The translations under genes were made by a program, and so were the position numbers. Under the pieces are notes generated by a model. It did no database searches and was not told where the DNA came from. It worked only from the letters and a program-made list of their open reading frames with translations. Of a DNA stretch of 62,191 nt, positions 16,297 to 25,723 are shown in pieces; positions within the stretch are counted from its first letter, which is position 1, and each line of letters opens with the position of its first letter. The stretch is taken from contig NZ_RARC01000039.1 in the NCBI RefSeq assembly GCF_003719305.1, positions 1-62,191 of the forward strand, read 5' to 3'. This DNA is from Mycolicibacterium stellerae (GTDB lineage Bacteria; Actinomycetota; Actinomycetes; Mycobacteriales; Mycobacteriaceae).

Positions 16297-17442
16297 TCAG
16301 GGAAGCGCCTCGTAGATCAGACGGGCGTACCGCGCGGTGCGCTCGTTGCCGAGCGTGCCCGGCCGCATCTTGTTCATCACGTAGGTGACCGTGGTGTGCC
16401 GGTCGGGGTTCATCAGCACCATCGAACCGCCCCAGCCGCCCCAGAAGCAGACCCTCTCTTCGGGTGGCAGGAACGGGGTGACCTCCGGTGTCGAAAGCCC
16501 GTATCCGATGCCCATTTTGAGGGGAGCGGCCAACACCAGATCGGGTCCGTGCGATTGCACGTCGAAGATCCGCTCGATCGTCTGCGCCGACAACAACTGC
16601 ACACCGTTTGCGCTGCCGCCCAAGGATATCGGAGACAGCATCCGCGCCAGCGAGCGCGCGTTGCCGTGGCCGTTGACCGCGCCGAGGTCGGCGTCGCGCC
16701 ACGCGGTGGTGTGCGCGACGCCGGCTTCAGAAGGGGGATTGGTCAACGTCTTGCGCATCGGATTGTCTTCTGGCAGTCGATCGAAGGGGATCTCGAACGG
16801 CGGGGGAGGGGTGAGCTCGGCGATCCGTCCGTAGTCATCGGGCCGTGCGCCGAATTGGAAGTCCGCGTCGAGTGGGCGGGCGATGTCATCGCCGACGAAG
16901 TCCTTCAACGACTTACCTGCGACGCGGCGAACCAGCTCACCGATCAGAAAGCCGAAGTTGAGCGCCTGATAACCCGATGCGGTGCCCGGCTCCCACCACG
17001 GCGCCTGCGCGGCCAGCAGCGACGTGGCCTTCTCCCAGTCGAAGAGGTCATCGGTGGTCATCGGTTCCTGCCAGCCCGCGACGCCGGAGGTGTGCGACAG
17101 CAGATGGCGCACCCTGACGTCCTGCTTGCCGTTGGCGGCGAACTCGGGCCAGTAGGTGGCGACCGGCTCATCGAGGTCAAGCAGACCGCGATCGGCCAGC
17201 ATCAGCGCGGCCAGACTCGTCACCGTCTTGGTGCACGACCAGACGTTGACGATGGTGTCCTCGGCCCACGGGACCGTCTTGGCCGCGTCGGCGTGCCCGC
17301 CCCAGATGTCGACGACGAGCTCGCCGTCGATGTCGACCGCGATCGCGGCGCCGATCTCGGCGCCGGTGCTCAGCTCGTCGGCCAGCGCATCGGTGACCTT
17401 GTCGAACCTGGCGTCAGCGTGTCCGTGTACGGCGGAAGTCAT
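16297..17442 (-). CDS. Beta-lactamase-fold serine hydrolase/esterase (class C type)
   Basis: 381 codons from ATG 17442; a longer frame exists upstream but its extra N-terminus is low-quality and runs into the next gene's region. Catalytic SxxK is S69-C-T-K72, a second-motif tyrosine lies in GYQALNFG (~163), and the late glycine-rich motif is WGGWGGS. This is the EstB/LipL-like family of cytoplasmic esterases found in many mycobacterial copies; no signal peptide is present, so antibiotic beta-lactamase activity is unlikely. Substrate unknown. Confidence 0.8.
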   Translation of the reverse strand: MTSAVHGHADARFDKVTDALADELSTGAEIGAAIAVDIDGELVVDIWGGHADAAKTVPWAEDTIVNVWSCTKTVTSLAALMLADRGLLDLDEPVATYWPEFAANGKQDVRVRHLLSHTSGVAGWQEPMTTDDLFDWEKATSLLAAQAPWWEPGTASGYQALNFGFLIGELVRRVAGKSLKDFVGDDIARPLDADFQFGARPDDYGRIAELTPPPPFEIPFDRLPEDNPMRKTLTNPPSEAGVAHTTAWRDADLGAVNGHGNARSLARMLSPISLGGSANGVQLLSAQTIERIFDVQSHGPDLVLAAPLKMGIGYGLSTPEVTPFLPPEERVCFWGGWGGSMVLMNPDRHTTVTYVMNKMRPGTLGNERTARYARLIYEALP

Positions 17443-17476
17443 GAACTCAGAACTTACGCCGCCGCCCGGAAGGGGT

Positions 17477-18010
17477 TCACCAGTTGTCGTAGCCGCCCTC
17501 TGGCCCCAGCATTCGTTCCAGCCGGGTGCGGTTGATCCGGGCCAACTCGTTGCGGACGACTTTCCGCTCGGTCTCGACATCGTTGTGCATGCGGTCGGCG
17601 ATCGCGGTCAGCACGTCCTTGGCGCTGTAGCCGTTGACGAACATGACGAAGCCGAAGCCGAAGTGGTCGAGGTACCTCTTCGACGCGGCCGCCAGCTCGT
17701 CCATCACCTCGGGGCGTTCGTCGCAGATCGCGCACTGTTCGGCCGCGGACTTCTCGCTGCCGGGCCTGCGGCCGACGTCGGGGTAGGCCTGCAGGATCGA
17801 GTCGATGGACTCCTCTGCGAGCCCGAACAGCGACCGGTCGGCCTGCCGGAACAGCGAATCGTGGTCCGCATACGGGCGTCCGCGGGCGAGCTCGGCGGCC
17901 AGCGGCACGCTGTAGCAACATTCATAGACCGCGTGCACGGCTCGACGCATCGGCATGTGGTTGAACACGTCCAACCCAACGCCCTGATGCATCAACACAG
18001 GTGTCATCAT
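17477..18010 (-). CDS. OHCU decarboxylase-like protein (UraD family)
   Basis: 177 codons. The early NHMP motif (H18) and the late block with GFGFVMFVNG, SAKDVL and RMHNDVETE followed by ARINRTRLERML match the 2-oxo-4-hydroxy-4-carboxy-5-ureidoimidazoline decarboxylase fold, the last step of urate to S-allantoin conversion. No other urate or allantoin genes are in this window, so the substrate may differ. A Cys pair (CAIC, ~93-96) in the middle is unusual for the family. An ATG one codon later is an equally good start. Confidence 0.75.
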   Translation of the reverse strand: MMTPVLMHQGVGLDVFNHMPMRRAVHAVYECCYSVPLAAELARGRPYADHDSLFRQADRSLFGLAEESIDSILQAYPDVGRRPGSEKSAAEQCAICDERPEVMDELAAASKRYLDHFGFGFVMFVNGYSAKDVLTAIADRMHNDVETERKVVRNELARINRTRLERMLGPEGGYDNW

Positions 18011-18075
18011 GCGAGCAGCAGGGCACGCGGACGTTACGCCGTGTTACAGCGAAGAAAACTCCTGGGCAACCCCGG

Positions 18076-18564
18076 TCAGTGACCCTGCGTCTTGAACCTC
18101 TCGATCGACCGGTTGACCTCGGCCTCGGCTTCCGCCCGACCCGCCCAGTCGGCGGCCTTCACATATTTGCCCGGTTCCAGGTCCTTGTAGTGGACGAAGA
18201 AGTGCTTGATCGCCTCCAGCTCGAACGTCGGCACGTCGCCCACGTCCTGGATGTGCTCCCACCGCCCGTCACCGGCAGGCACGCACAGCACCTTGTCGTC
18301 GCCGCCCGCCTCGTCGGTCATCTGGAACATCGCCACCGGCCGCGCCTCGACGATGCAGCCGGGAAACACCGACTCGGGCAGCAGCACGAGCGCATCGAGC
18401 GGGTCGCCGTCTTCGCCGAGGGTGTTCTCGATGAAGCCGTAGTCGGCCGGGTAGCCGAAGGCTGTGTAGAGGTAGCGGTCGAGCTTGACCCGGCCGGAGT
18501 CATGGTCGACCTCGTATTTGTTGCGCGAGCCCTTCGGAATCTCGATGACTACGTCGAACTCCAC
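18076..18564 (-). CDS. ppa: Inorganic pyrophosphatase
   Basis: 162 codons, the usual length for the bacterial family I enzyme. Signature motifs: EIPKGSRNKYE at the start, YPADYGFI, and the metal-binding EDGDPLDALVL. It hydrolyses pyrophosphate to phosphate in the cytoplasm using Mg2+, pulling biosynthetic reactions forward. The orthologous gene in M. tuberculosis (Rv3628) is also divergent from dacB, as here (142 bp between starts). Confidence 0.95.
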   Translation of the reverse strand: MEFDVVIEIPKGSRNKYEVDHDSGRVKLDRYLYTAFGYPADYGFIENTLGEDGDPLDALVLLPESVFPGCIVEARPVAMFQMTDEAGGDDKVLCVPAGDGRWEHIQDVGDVPTFELEAIKHFFVHYKDLEPGKYVKAADWAGRAEAEAEVNRSIERFKTQGH

Positions 18565-18706
18565 CGTCGCGCTCCTCCGTGCTTTGCCGTTAGGGACGAC
18601 GTCACCCTAATAGAGGCGCCTACCGTTCTCGGCACCTGCCGCGGCTGACCTGGCACATCCCGGCAGCCGATACCCTTCCTTTGCAGGCCGGAGAGTCAGG
18701 AGAACG

Positions 18707-20086
18707 ATGCGTCCCACCCAGTGGCGACGGTCCACCCATGTCGTGATCGGCGTGGCCGTGGTGCTCGTGGTTGCCGCGGTGGTGGTGGTCGCGGCGCTGC
18801 TGCGGGGTGGACAGGCCAGCGACGCCAGCGCGATCCCGGCTGCGCCCGCGCCCGCGACGGCCAACCCTGGGATCAAACCCGTGTCCGACTCCGCCGACAA
18901 GCCCGTCCCCGACAAGCTGGCCGCGACGCTGGCGCTGACGCTGGCCGATCCGAACCTCGGCGCGTTCACCGGCAGGATCACCGACGCCGCGACGGGCGAA
19001 CAGTTGTGGACACAGGGCGCAGACGTGCCCATGCAGCCTGCCTCGGTGACCAAGGTGTTGACCACCGCCGCGGCACTGCACGCACTGGACCGCGACGCGC
19101 GGCTCACCACGAAGGTGTTGGCATCTAACCGGCGACCCGGCCTCGTCGTGCTCAAGGGCGGCGGCGACCCGACGCTGTCGGCCGCGCCCAAGGGCCAGGA
19201 CACCTGGTACCGCGACGCGGCACGGGTCAGCGACCTGGCCGATCAGGTGATGCGCAGCGGCACCAAGGTGACCGCGGTGGCCGTCGACGTCAGCGCATTC
19301 AGCGGTCCGACGATGGCGCCCGGCTGGGATCCGCTCGACATCGACGGCGGCGACATCGCGCCGATGGAGGCGGTGATGCTCGACGGCGGCCGCACCCAGC
19401 CGGTCAGCGTTGACTCGACCCGATCGAAGACACCCGCGCTCGACGCGGGTCGCGCGCTGGCCGTCGCGCTGCGTGTCGACCCGGCCACCGTCACCGTGCT
19501 GCCATCGGGGTCCGACGGCGACGAGATCGCTTCGGTGCAGTCACCGCCGCTGATCGAGCGGCTGCGCGAGATGATGAACAACTCCGACAACGTGATGGCC
19601 GAATCGATCGGCCGGGAAGTCGCTGCCGCGCAAGGCAAGCCGCAAAGCTTCGAAGGTTCGGTTCGCGCGGTGCTCGGCGAGTTGGACTCCGCGGACATCG
19701 ACACCAGCGGGTCGCGCCTGATGGATTGCAGCGGCCTGTCCGTCGACGACCGGCTCACCGCGGAGACGCTCGATGAGACCGTCAACGCCGCCGCGGGACC
19801 CGACCAGCCCAAGCTGCGGCCGCTAGTGGACCTGCTGCCCATCGCAGGCGGCAGCGGCACATTGTCGAACCGGTTCCTCGACACGGACGCCGGTCGCGCG
19901 TCGGCCGGCTGGCTGCGCGCCAAGACCGGATCGTTGACCGGCACCAACTCTCTTGTCGGCATCGTCACCGACGCCAGCGGTCGCGTGCTGAGCTTCGCGT
20001 TCATCTCCAACAACGCCGGTCCGTCGGGACGCACCGCCATCGATGCGTTCGCCGCGACCCTGAGGTCGTGCGGGTGCAGCACATGA
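18707..20086 (+). CDS. dacB: D-alanyl-D-alanine carboxypeptidase/endopeptidase (peptidase S13, DacB-type)
   Basis: 459 codons. An N-terminal membrane anchor/signal segment (~11-32) precedes an Ala/Pro-rich linker. Penicillin-binding motifs: SxxK at S113-V-T-K116, SDN in NNSDNVMAE, and KTG in AKTGSLTG (~407). It trims peptidoglycan stem peptides outside the membrane. It matches the position of Rv3627c. The stop overlaps the next gene's start (ATGA), forming an operon dacB, DUF2342 gene, tilS, hpt. Confidence 0.92.
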   Translation: MRPTQWRRSTHVVIGVAVVLVVAAVVVVAALLRGGQASDASAIPAAPAPATANPGIKPVSDSADKPVPDKLAATLALTLADPNLGAFTGRITDAATGEQLWTQGADVPMQPASVTKVLTTAAALHALDRDARLTTKVLASNRRPGLVVLKGGGDPTLSAAPKGQDTWYRDAARVSDLADQVMRSGTKVTAVAVDVSAFSGPTMAPGWDPLDIDGGDIAPMEAVMLDGGRTQPVSVDSTRSKTPALDAGRALAVALRVDPATVTVLPSGSDGDEIASVQSPPLIERLREMMNNSDNVMAESIGREVAAAQGKPQSFEGSVRAVLGELDSADIDTSGSRLMDCSGLSVDDRLTAETLDETVNAAAGPDQPKLRPLVDLLPIAGGSGTLSNRFLDTDAGRASAGWLRAKTGSLTGTNSLVGIVTDASGRVLSFAFISNNAGPSGRTAIDAFAATLRSCGCST

Positions 20087-21138
20087 GCGACTCCACCCCC
20101 AAGGTCACCGTCGGCCGCACCGTCGACTGGGGATTCGCCGCCACGGTGGGTGCCAAGCTGGCCAGGCCGGGCCCTGCGGCCACCGACTACACCCGCCGCC
20201 AGGTGATCGAGCAGCTGTCCAGCGCCGCGCTGCGCGCCGAGATGCCGGTGCGTGAAGTGACCGGGCTGAACGAAGGCGGCGAGGTGGCCGACGCCCGCAT
20301 CGTCGATCGTGCCGAATGGATCGGGGCGGCCTCAAAATCGATGCGGGTGATGACGGGCGGCAGCGAGAACGACGACAGGCCGCACCCCATCACCGGTCGC
20401 ATCACCGGTGCACAGACGGGTGCGGTGCTCGCCTTCATCTCGTCGGCCATCCTTGGCCAGTACGACCCGTTCGGGGACAACGGCGGCGAGCTGCTCCTGG
20501 TGTATCCCAACGTGATCGCGGTGGAGCGCCAGCTACGGGTGCCACCCGCCGACTTCCGGCTCTGGGTGTGCCTGCACGAGGTCACCCACCGAGTGCAGTT
20601 CCGCGCCAACCCATGGCTGTCCGAACACATGTCCGGTGCGCTCGCGGTGCTGACGCAGGAAACCGGTGAGGACGTCACCGAGGTGATCGGGCGGCTGGCC
20701 GGCTTCGTCCGCGACCGCCGCGAAGGTATTCCCGCCGAACCGAATTCGACCGGGGTGCTTGGAGTACTACGCGCCGTTCAGTCCGAGCCGCAACAGCAGG
20801 CGCTCGACAAGCTGCTGGTTCTCGGCACGCTGCTTGAGGGCCACGCCGACCATGTGATGGACGCGGTCGGGCCCGCCGTGGTGCCGTCGGTGGTGACCAT
20901 TCGGCGCCGGTTCAACGAGCGGCGCAGCCGTAAGCAGCCCCCGCTGCAACGGCTGCTGCGAGCGCTCCTCGGTGTCGACGCGAAGATGGAGCAGTACACC
21001 CGCGGCAAGGCGTTCGTCGACCACGTCGTCGACCGGGTCGGGATGACCCGGTTCAACACCATCTGGTCGGGGCCCGAAACACTGCCGCTGCCAACCGAAA
21101 TCGAAGAGCCGCAGCGATGGATCGACAGGGTGCTGTAG
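20083..21138 (+). CDS. Zincin-like metallopeptidase, DUF2342 family (Rv3626c-like)
   Basis: 351 codons from ATG 20083, chosen because it overlaps the dacB stop (ATGA); a GTG at 20068 would extend it into dacB. The zinc motif is HEVTH at 165-169 (H165, E166, H169). The family is actinobacterial, sometimes labelled coenzyme F420 biosynthesis-associated without direct proof. No signal peptide, so it is likely cytoplasmic. It overlaps tilS by 22 bp, so expression is coupled. Confidence 0.85.
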   Translation: MSDSTPKVTVGRTVDWGFAATVGAKLARPGPAATDYTRRQVIEQLSSAALRAEMPVREVTGLNEGGEVADARIVDRAEWIGAASKSMRVMTGGSENDDRPHPITGRITGAQTGAVLAFISSAILGQYDPFGDNGGELLLVYPNVIAVERQLRVPPADFRLWVCLHEVTHRVQFRANPWLSEHMSGALAVLTQETGEDVTEVIGRLAGFVRDRREGIPAEPNSTGVLGVLRAVQSEPQQQALDKLLVLGTLLEGHADHVMDAVGPAVVPSVVTIRRRFNERRSRKQPPLQRLLRALLGVDAKMEQYTRGKAFVDHVVDRVGMTRFNTIWSGPETLPLPTEIEEPQRWIDRVL

Positions 21139-22088
21139 GCACGTTGCGCGCCGCGGTGTCGGCGTACGGCCGCGGTCACATCGCCGCGGACAACCGGTGG
21201 TGCGTCGCGTTATCGGGTGGGCCGGACTCACTGGCGCTGACGGCCGTCGCCGCCGATGTGAAGCCGACGACCGCGCTGATCGTCGACCACCGACTGCAGC
21301 AGGATTCTGCCCGCGTCGCGGCCACCGCCAAAGAGCAGGCCATGGCGTTGGGATGCGTTGATGCGCAGATCCTTTGCGTCGACGTCGGCACGACGGGCGG
21401 ACCAGAGGCCGCCGCCAGAACGGCTCGCTACCGTGCGCTGGACGCGGCACGCGCAGGCGCCCCGGTGCTGCTCGGACACACGCTCGACGACCAGGCCGAG
21501 ACCGTGCTGCTTGGCCTGGGCCGCGGATCGGGCGCCCGCTCGATCGCGGGGATGCGACCCTACGATCCCCCGTGGTGTCGCCCGCTGCTGGGTGTCCGGC
21601 GCGCCGTCACCCACCAGGCGTGTGACGAGCTGGGCATCCAGCCGTGGCACGACCCGCACAACTCCGATCGCCGCTACACCCGCACCCGGCTGCGCGCAGA
21701 GGTGCTGCCCCTGCTCGAGGATGTACTCGGCGGCGGCGTGGCCGAGGCACTTGCCCGCACCGCGACCGCGCTGCGCGAGGACACCGAGACGCTCGACGAG
21801 CTGGCGCAGTGCGCGCTGGCCGCCGCAGCCTCGGGCGACGGCCTCGATACGGCACAGCTGACGGTCCTTCCGGAGGCCGTCAGGCGCAGGGTGATCCGCG
21901 GCTGGCTGCTTGCCGGCGGCGCCAGCGATCTGACCGACAAACAGATTCGCGGCGTCGACACGCTGGTCACCGATTGGCGCGGCCAAGGCGGGGTGGCGGT
22001 CGGCTCCCCGCTGCGTAGCGAACGGCTGTTCGCCGGGCGCCGCAACGGCAAGCTGACCATGTACCGCGAACCCGTCCATCGCGGTTAG
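21117..22088 (+). CDS. tilS: tRNA(Ile)-lysidine synthase
   Basis: 323 codons. The N-type ATP pyrophosphatase P-loop is SGGPDS (33-38), and the second signature includes LGHTLDDQAETVLLGLGRGSG. It converts the wobble cytidine of tRNA-Ile(CAU) to lysidine, so it reads AUA rather than AUG; essential. It is shorter than the E. coli enzyme because the C-terminal domains are reduced, as in other actinobacteria. It overlaps the DUF2342 gene and precedes hpt, the conserved mycobacterial order. Confidence 0.93.
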   Translation: MDRQGAVGTLRAAVSAYGRGHIAADNRWCVALSGGPDSLALTAVAADVKPTTALIVDHRLQQDSARVAATAKEQAMALGCVDAQILCVDVGTTGGPEAAARTARYRALDAARAGAPVLLGHTLDDQAETVLLGLGRGSGARSIAGMRPYDPPWCRPLLGVRRAVTHQACDELGIQPWHDPHNSDRRYTRTRLRAEVLPLLEDVLGGGVAEALARTATALREDTETLDELAQCALAAAASGDGLDTAQLTVLPEAVRRRVIRGWLLAGGASDLTDKQIRGVDTLVTDWRGQGGVAVGSPLRSERLFAGRRNGKLTMYREPVHRG

Positions 22089-22100
22089 GACGAGCTCACG

Positions 22101-22715
22101 TTGGTCGGGGGCGGTCACACATGGCACTCTGTGGACGTGCCATCAGAGGAGCTGTACCCGGGCGACATCAAGTCGATGTTGCTCTCCGAGGATCAGATCC
22201 AGACACGGGTCGCCGAGTTGGGTGCGCAGTTGGGCGCCGAATACCGCGACACCATCGCCGCCAACGGCCAGGACCTGCTGCTGGTCACGGTGCTCAAGGG
22301 CGCCGTCTTCTTCGTCACCGACCTGGCCCGCGCGATTCCGGTGCCGACGCAGCTGGAGTTCATGGCGGTCAGCTCCTACGGCTCGTCGACGTCGTCGTCG
22401 GGGGTGGTGCGAATCCTCAAGGACCTCGACCGCGACATCAACGATCGCGACGTGCTGATCGTCGAGGACATCGTCGACTCGGGCCTGACGCTGTCGTGGC
22501 TGCTGCGTAACCTCGCGACCCGGCATCCGCGGTCCCTGCGGGTGTGCACGCTGATGCGCAAGCCCGACGCGGTGCGCGACGACGTCGACATCACCTACGT
22601 CGGCTTCGACATCCCCAACGAGTTCGTCGTCGGCTACGGGCTGGACTACGCCGAGCGCTACCGCGACCTGCCCTACATCGGCACGCTCGACCCGAAGGTG
22701 TACGAGGAGTACTAG
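22101..22715 (+). CDS. hpt: Hypoxanthine-guanine phosphoribosyltransferase
   Basis: 204 codons from a TTG at 22101, which has AGGA 10 bp upstream; in-frame GTG codons at 22131 and 22137 are alternatives. PRPP-binding motif VLIVEDIVDSGLT, with the upstream SSYGSSTSSSG loop and VGYGLDYAERYR near the end. It salvages hypoxanthine and guanine to IMP and GMP. Length and sequence match M. tuberculosis Hpt closely. Spacing of 12 bp from tilS suggests one transcript. Confidence 0.93.
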   Translation: MVGGGHTWHSVDVPSEELYPGDIKSMLLSEDQIQTRVAELGAQLGAEYRDTIAANGQDLLLVTVLKGAVFFVTDLARAIPVPTQLEFMAVSSYGSSTSSSGVVRILKDLDRDINDRDVLIVEDIVDSGLTLSWLLRNLATRHPRSLRVCTLMRKPDAVRDDVDITYVGFDIPNEFVVGYGLDYAERYRDLPYIGTLDPKVYEEY

Positions 22716-22719
22716 CGAC

Positions 22720-24945
22720 ATGACCGCGACAGCGCTGCGCATCTGCCCGTTCTGCGAGGCCACCTGTGGCCTGACGCTGACGATCGAGGACGGCCGGGTG
22801 ACCGGGGCGCGCGGCGACCGCGAGGACATCTTCAGTGCCGGGTTCATCTGCCCGAAGGGGGCGAGCTTCGCCGAACTCGACAACGATCCCGACCGGCTGT
22901 CCCGGCCGATGGTGCGGCGCGACGGCGTGCTGACCGAGGCGACGTGGGATGAGGCGTTCGCCGTCGTCGCGGACCGGCTTGGTCAGGTCATCGGGGAGCA
23001 CGGCGGGGCGTCCGTCGGCGTTTATCTGGGCAACCCCAACGCTCACACGGTCGCGGGCAGCCTGTACCCGCCGCTGATCATTCGCGGGCTCGGCACCCGA
23101 CAGGCGTTCTCCGCCAGCACCCTGGACCAGATGCCCAAACACGTTGCGCTGGGCCATATGTTCGGCAGCCCGATCGCGTTCACGGTGCCCGACCTGGACC
23201 GCACCGACTATCTGGTGGTCATCGGCGCGAATCCCCTTGTGTCCAACGGAAGTCTGGCCACCGCAGCCGATTTTCCCGGCAAGCTGCGGGCCCTGCGCAA
23301 GCGCGGCGGCAGGCTGACCGTGATAGATCCGGCCCGCACCCGCACCGCCGAATTGGCCGACCGGCACATCGCTCCTCGGCCAGGGACCGACGGTGCCCTC
23401 CTGTTCGCTGTTGTACATGTGCTGTTCGAAGAGGGCCTTGTCGCAACGGATCTCGGCGGCATCGCAGAGTATGTCAACGGCCTCGACGACATCCGTAGCC
23501 TGGCGGGCGGGTTCTCCCCGGAGGACGTCAGTGACCACTGCGGTGTGCCCGCCGACGACATCCGGGCGCTCGCCCGCGAGCTGGCCGCCGCACCGACGGC
23601 TGCCGTGTATGGCCGAATCGGCACTTCGACAGTCGAATTCGGCACGCTCGGCAGCTGGTTGGTCGACGTCATCAACATCCTGACCGGAAACCTCGACAGA
23701 CCCGGCGGGGTCATGTTCCCGCTTGGACCCGCGGTGCCTGCACCACGCCCGCCGAAAGCGGGACGGGGCTTCAAGACCGGCCGCTGGCACAGCCGAGTGT
23801 CGGGTTATCCCGAGGCACTGTCCGAAATACCCGCTGCCGCACTGGCCGAGGAGATCGACACCCCCGGCGAAGGGCAGATCAAGGCGATGATCACCATCGC
23901 GGGGAACCCCGTTCTTTCCGCACCCGACGGGGACCGGCTCGACAAGGCGCTCGACGGCGTCAAGTTCATGATCTCTATCGACCCCTACCTCAACGAGACC
24001 ACGCGGCACGCGGACGTGATCCTGCCGCCGCCGCCGCCGTCGCAGAGTCCCCATTTCGATTTCGCGCTGAACAACCTCGCAATACACAACAACGTTCGCT
24101 ATTCGCCGCCTGCGCTACCGCTCGACGGCCGGCCCGACGAGGCGGAGATCCTTTCGCGCATCGCGTTGATCATCTACGGCATCGGCGTCGACGGTGACCC
24201 TTCGCTGGTCGACGACCAGGTCATCGCGACGACGTTGGCCAAGGAGACCGCCGACGCCAACTCGCCGGTGGCGGCCCGCCCGGTCGACGAGCTGACCGCG
24301 ATGCTGGTGGCAGGCCCCGGCTACGAACGCCGCCTCGACATGATGCTCCGGCTCGGACCGTACGGCGATGCCTTCGGCGCACGGCCCGACGGCCTCACCC
24401 TCGAACGGCTCAAAGCCGCACCGCACGGCATCGACCTCGGCCCGCTGCAGCCTCGGCTGCCGGAAATACTCCGAACACCCAGCGGCCGAATCGAACTCGC
24501 ACCCGAGCCGCTGATCGCCGATGCGACGCGGCTTCGCGAGTCGCTCGGAAGAGACGCCGACAGGTTCGTTCTGATCGGCCGACGCCACCTGCGGTCCAAC
24601 AACAGCTGGATGCACAACGTGCCCGCGCTGGCCGGCGGCACCAACCGATGCACGCTGCAGATGCATCCAGACGACATCGCCGAACTCGGATTGGCCGACA
24701 CCGCGAAGGTCAAGGGCCCAGGCGGCGAGGTGCTGGCGCCGATCGAACCGATGCCGGGGATCCGGCGTGGAGTGGTCTCGCTGCCGCACGGATGGGGCCA
24801 CGACCGAGCAGGCATGCGGCTGGGTGTCGCGTCGGCCGCGCCCGGCGTCAACGTCAACCAGCTCAACGACGGAAATATGCTCGACCCGATGTCCGGCACG
24901 GCGGTGCTCAACGGCATCCCCGTCGACATCGCCCCAGCGGACTAG
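22720..24945 (+). CDS. Molybdopterin-dependent oxidoreductase of the formate dehydrogenase/nitrate reductase superfamily
   Basis: 741 codons. N-terminal [4Fe-4S] motif C9-x2-C12-x3-C16-x27-C44, the large molybdopterin-binding middle (YLVVIGANP, VIDPARTRTAELAD), and the C-terminal cofactor-binding beta-barrel from ~600 (LIGRRHLRSNNSWMHN). No Tat signal, so cytoplasmic. Near the usual Mo-ligand position the sequence is STLDQMPKH (133-141), with no Cys or Sec; an Asp may serve. It starts 4 bp after hpt, but the hpt-lpqG neighbourhood in M. tuberculosis lacks it, so it is accessory here. Substrate unknown. Confidence 0.85.
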   Translation: MTATALRICPFCEATCGLTLTIEDGRVTGARGDREDIFSAGFICPKGASFAELDNDPDRLSRPMVRRDGVLTEATWDEAFAVVADRLGQVIGEHGGASVGVYLGNPNAHTVAGSLYPPLIIRGLGTRQAFSASTLDQMPKHVALGHMFGSPIAFTVPDLDRTDYLVVIGANPLVSNGSLATAADFPGKLRALRKRGGRLTVIDPARTRTAELADRHIAPRPGTDGALLFAVVHVLFEEGLVATDLGGIAEYVNGLDDIRSLAGGFSPEDVSDHCGVPADDIRALARELAAAPTAAVYGRIGTSTVEFGTLGSWLVDVINILTGNLDRPGGVMFPLGPAVPAPRPPKAGRGFKTGRWHSRVSGYPEALSEIPAAALAEEIDTPGEGQIKAMITIAGNPVLSAPDGDRLDKALDGVKFMISIDPYLNETTRHADVILPPPPPSQSPHFDFALNNLAIHNNVRYSPPALPLDGRPDEAEILSRIALIIYGIGVDGDPSLVDDQVIATTLAKETADANSPVAARPVDELTAMLVAGPGYERRLDMMLRLGPYGDAFGARPDGLTLERLKAAPHGIDLGPLQPRLPEILRTPSGRIELAPEPLIADATRLRESLGRDADRFVLIGRRHLRSNNSWMHNVPALAGGTNRCTLQMHPDDIAELGLADTAKVKGPGGEVLAPIEPMPGIRRGVVSLPHGWGHDRAGMRLGVASAAPGVNVNQLNDGNMLDPMSGTAVLNGIPVDIAPAD

Positions 24946-25697
24946 GTCAGTTCCCAGATCACCGTCACCGAGAAGGTGACGCTCTGCTGGCCCGGCTCCA
25001 GCGGCACGGCCTCCATCGCCGCTCGAGGCATCGGCGTCGGCGGCGGGATCGGCGGCGTCGTACCCGCCGACTCGGATATCGAAATGACCTTGCCCAGAGT
25101 CAGTCCGGCCAACAGGGCGTACTGCTCGGCGCGGTCCTTTGCGTCGTCGAAGGCGCGCGTGCGGGCATCCTTGACGAGCTGGGAATCGTCCTCGATCGAG
25201 TAGCTGACCGAGTTGATGCGGGTGGCGTCGCCGCCCGTGGTGCCGATCAGACCCAACGTCTGCGACGCGGAGTCCAGCCTGCGGATCTTCACGTTGATCG
25301 AGTTGTTCGCCTGATACGCGATGATCGTCGGGGTGTCGCCGCCGCCGAACTGCGGCTGCAGGGTGACGTTCGTCGTGCTGATGTCCGCCTTGTCGATGCC
25401 CGAGCCGACCAGCGCGTCGATGACGGCCTGCTGACGGGCGCTGGCCTGATTCATCGCCGCGGTGGCGTCCGGCGTGGTGAACTCGACCGAGGCGTTCACC
25501 GTCAACGTGTCGGGCCTGCCCTGCACCTCGCCCGTACCGACGACGGTGACCTGACGGGTGTCGGCGTCGGCCGTGGGAATTATCGACGGCCCCGACTTCG
25601 ACTGTGCGTCGCACCCCGAGAGGCCGGCGACGGCGATCACTGTCGCGGCGAGGACGATCAATCGGGTCGCAAGTTTCGCTCTCGCTGCGATCGGCAT
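24942..25697 (-). CDS. lpqG: SIMPL-domain (DUF541) lipoprotein LpqG
   Basis: 251 codons. A lipoprotein signal peptide ends in the lipobox GLSGC (C29), so it is tethered on the outer face of the plasma membrane. The rest is a single SIMPL domain with VVGTGEV near the start and IGTTGGDATRI in the middle. The role of the family is unclear. It is convergent with the oxidoreductase (stops overlap by 4 bp). Matches M. tuberculosis LpqG (Rv3623). Confidence 0.9.
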   Translation of the reverse strand: MPIAARAKLATRLIVLAATVIAVAGLSGCDAQSKSGPSIIPTADADTRQVTVVGTGEVQGRPDTLTVNASVEFTTPDATAAMNQASARQQAVIDALVGSGIDKADISTTNVTLQPQFGGGDTPTIIAYQANNSINVKIRRLDSASQTLGLIGTTGGDATRINSVSYSIEDDSQLVKDARTRAFDDAKDRAEQYALLAGLTLGKVISISESAGTTPPIPPPTPMPRAAMEAVPLEPGQQSVTFSVTVIWELT

Positions 25698-25723
25698 GCC
25701 TGGCAGCCTAGAACACCGTTGCG

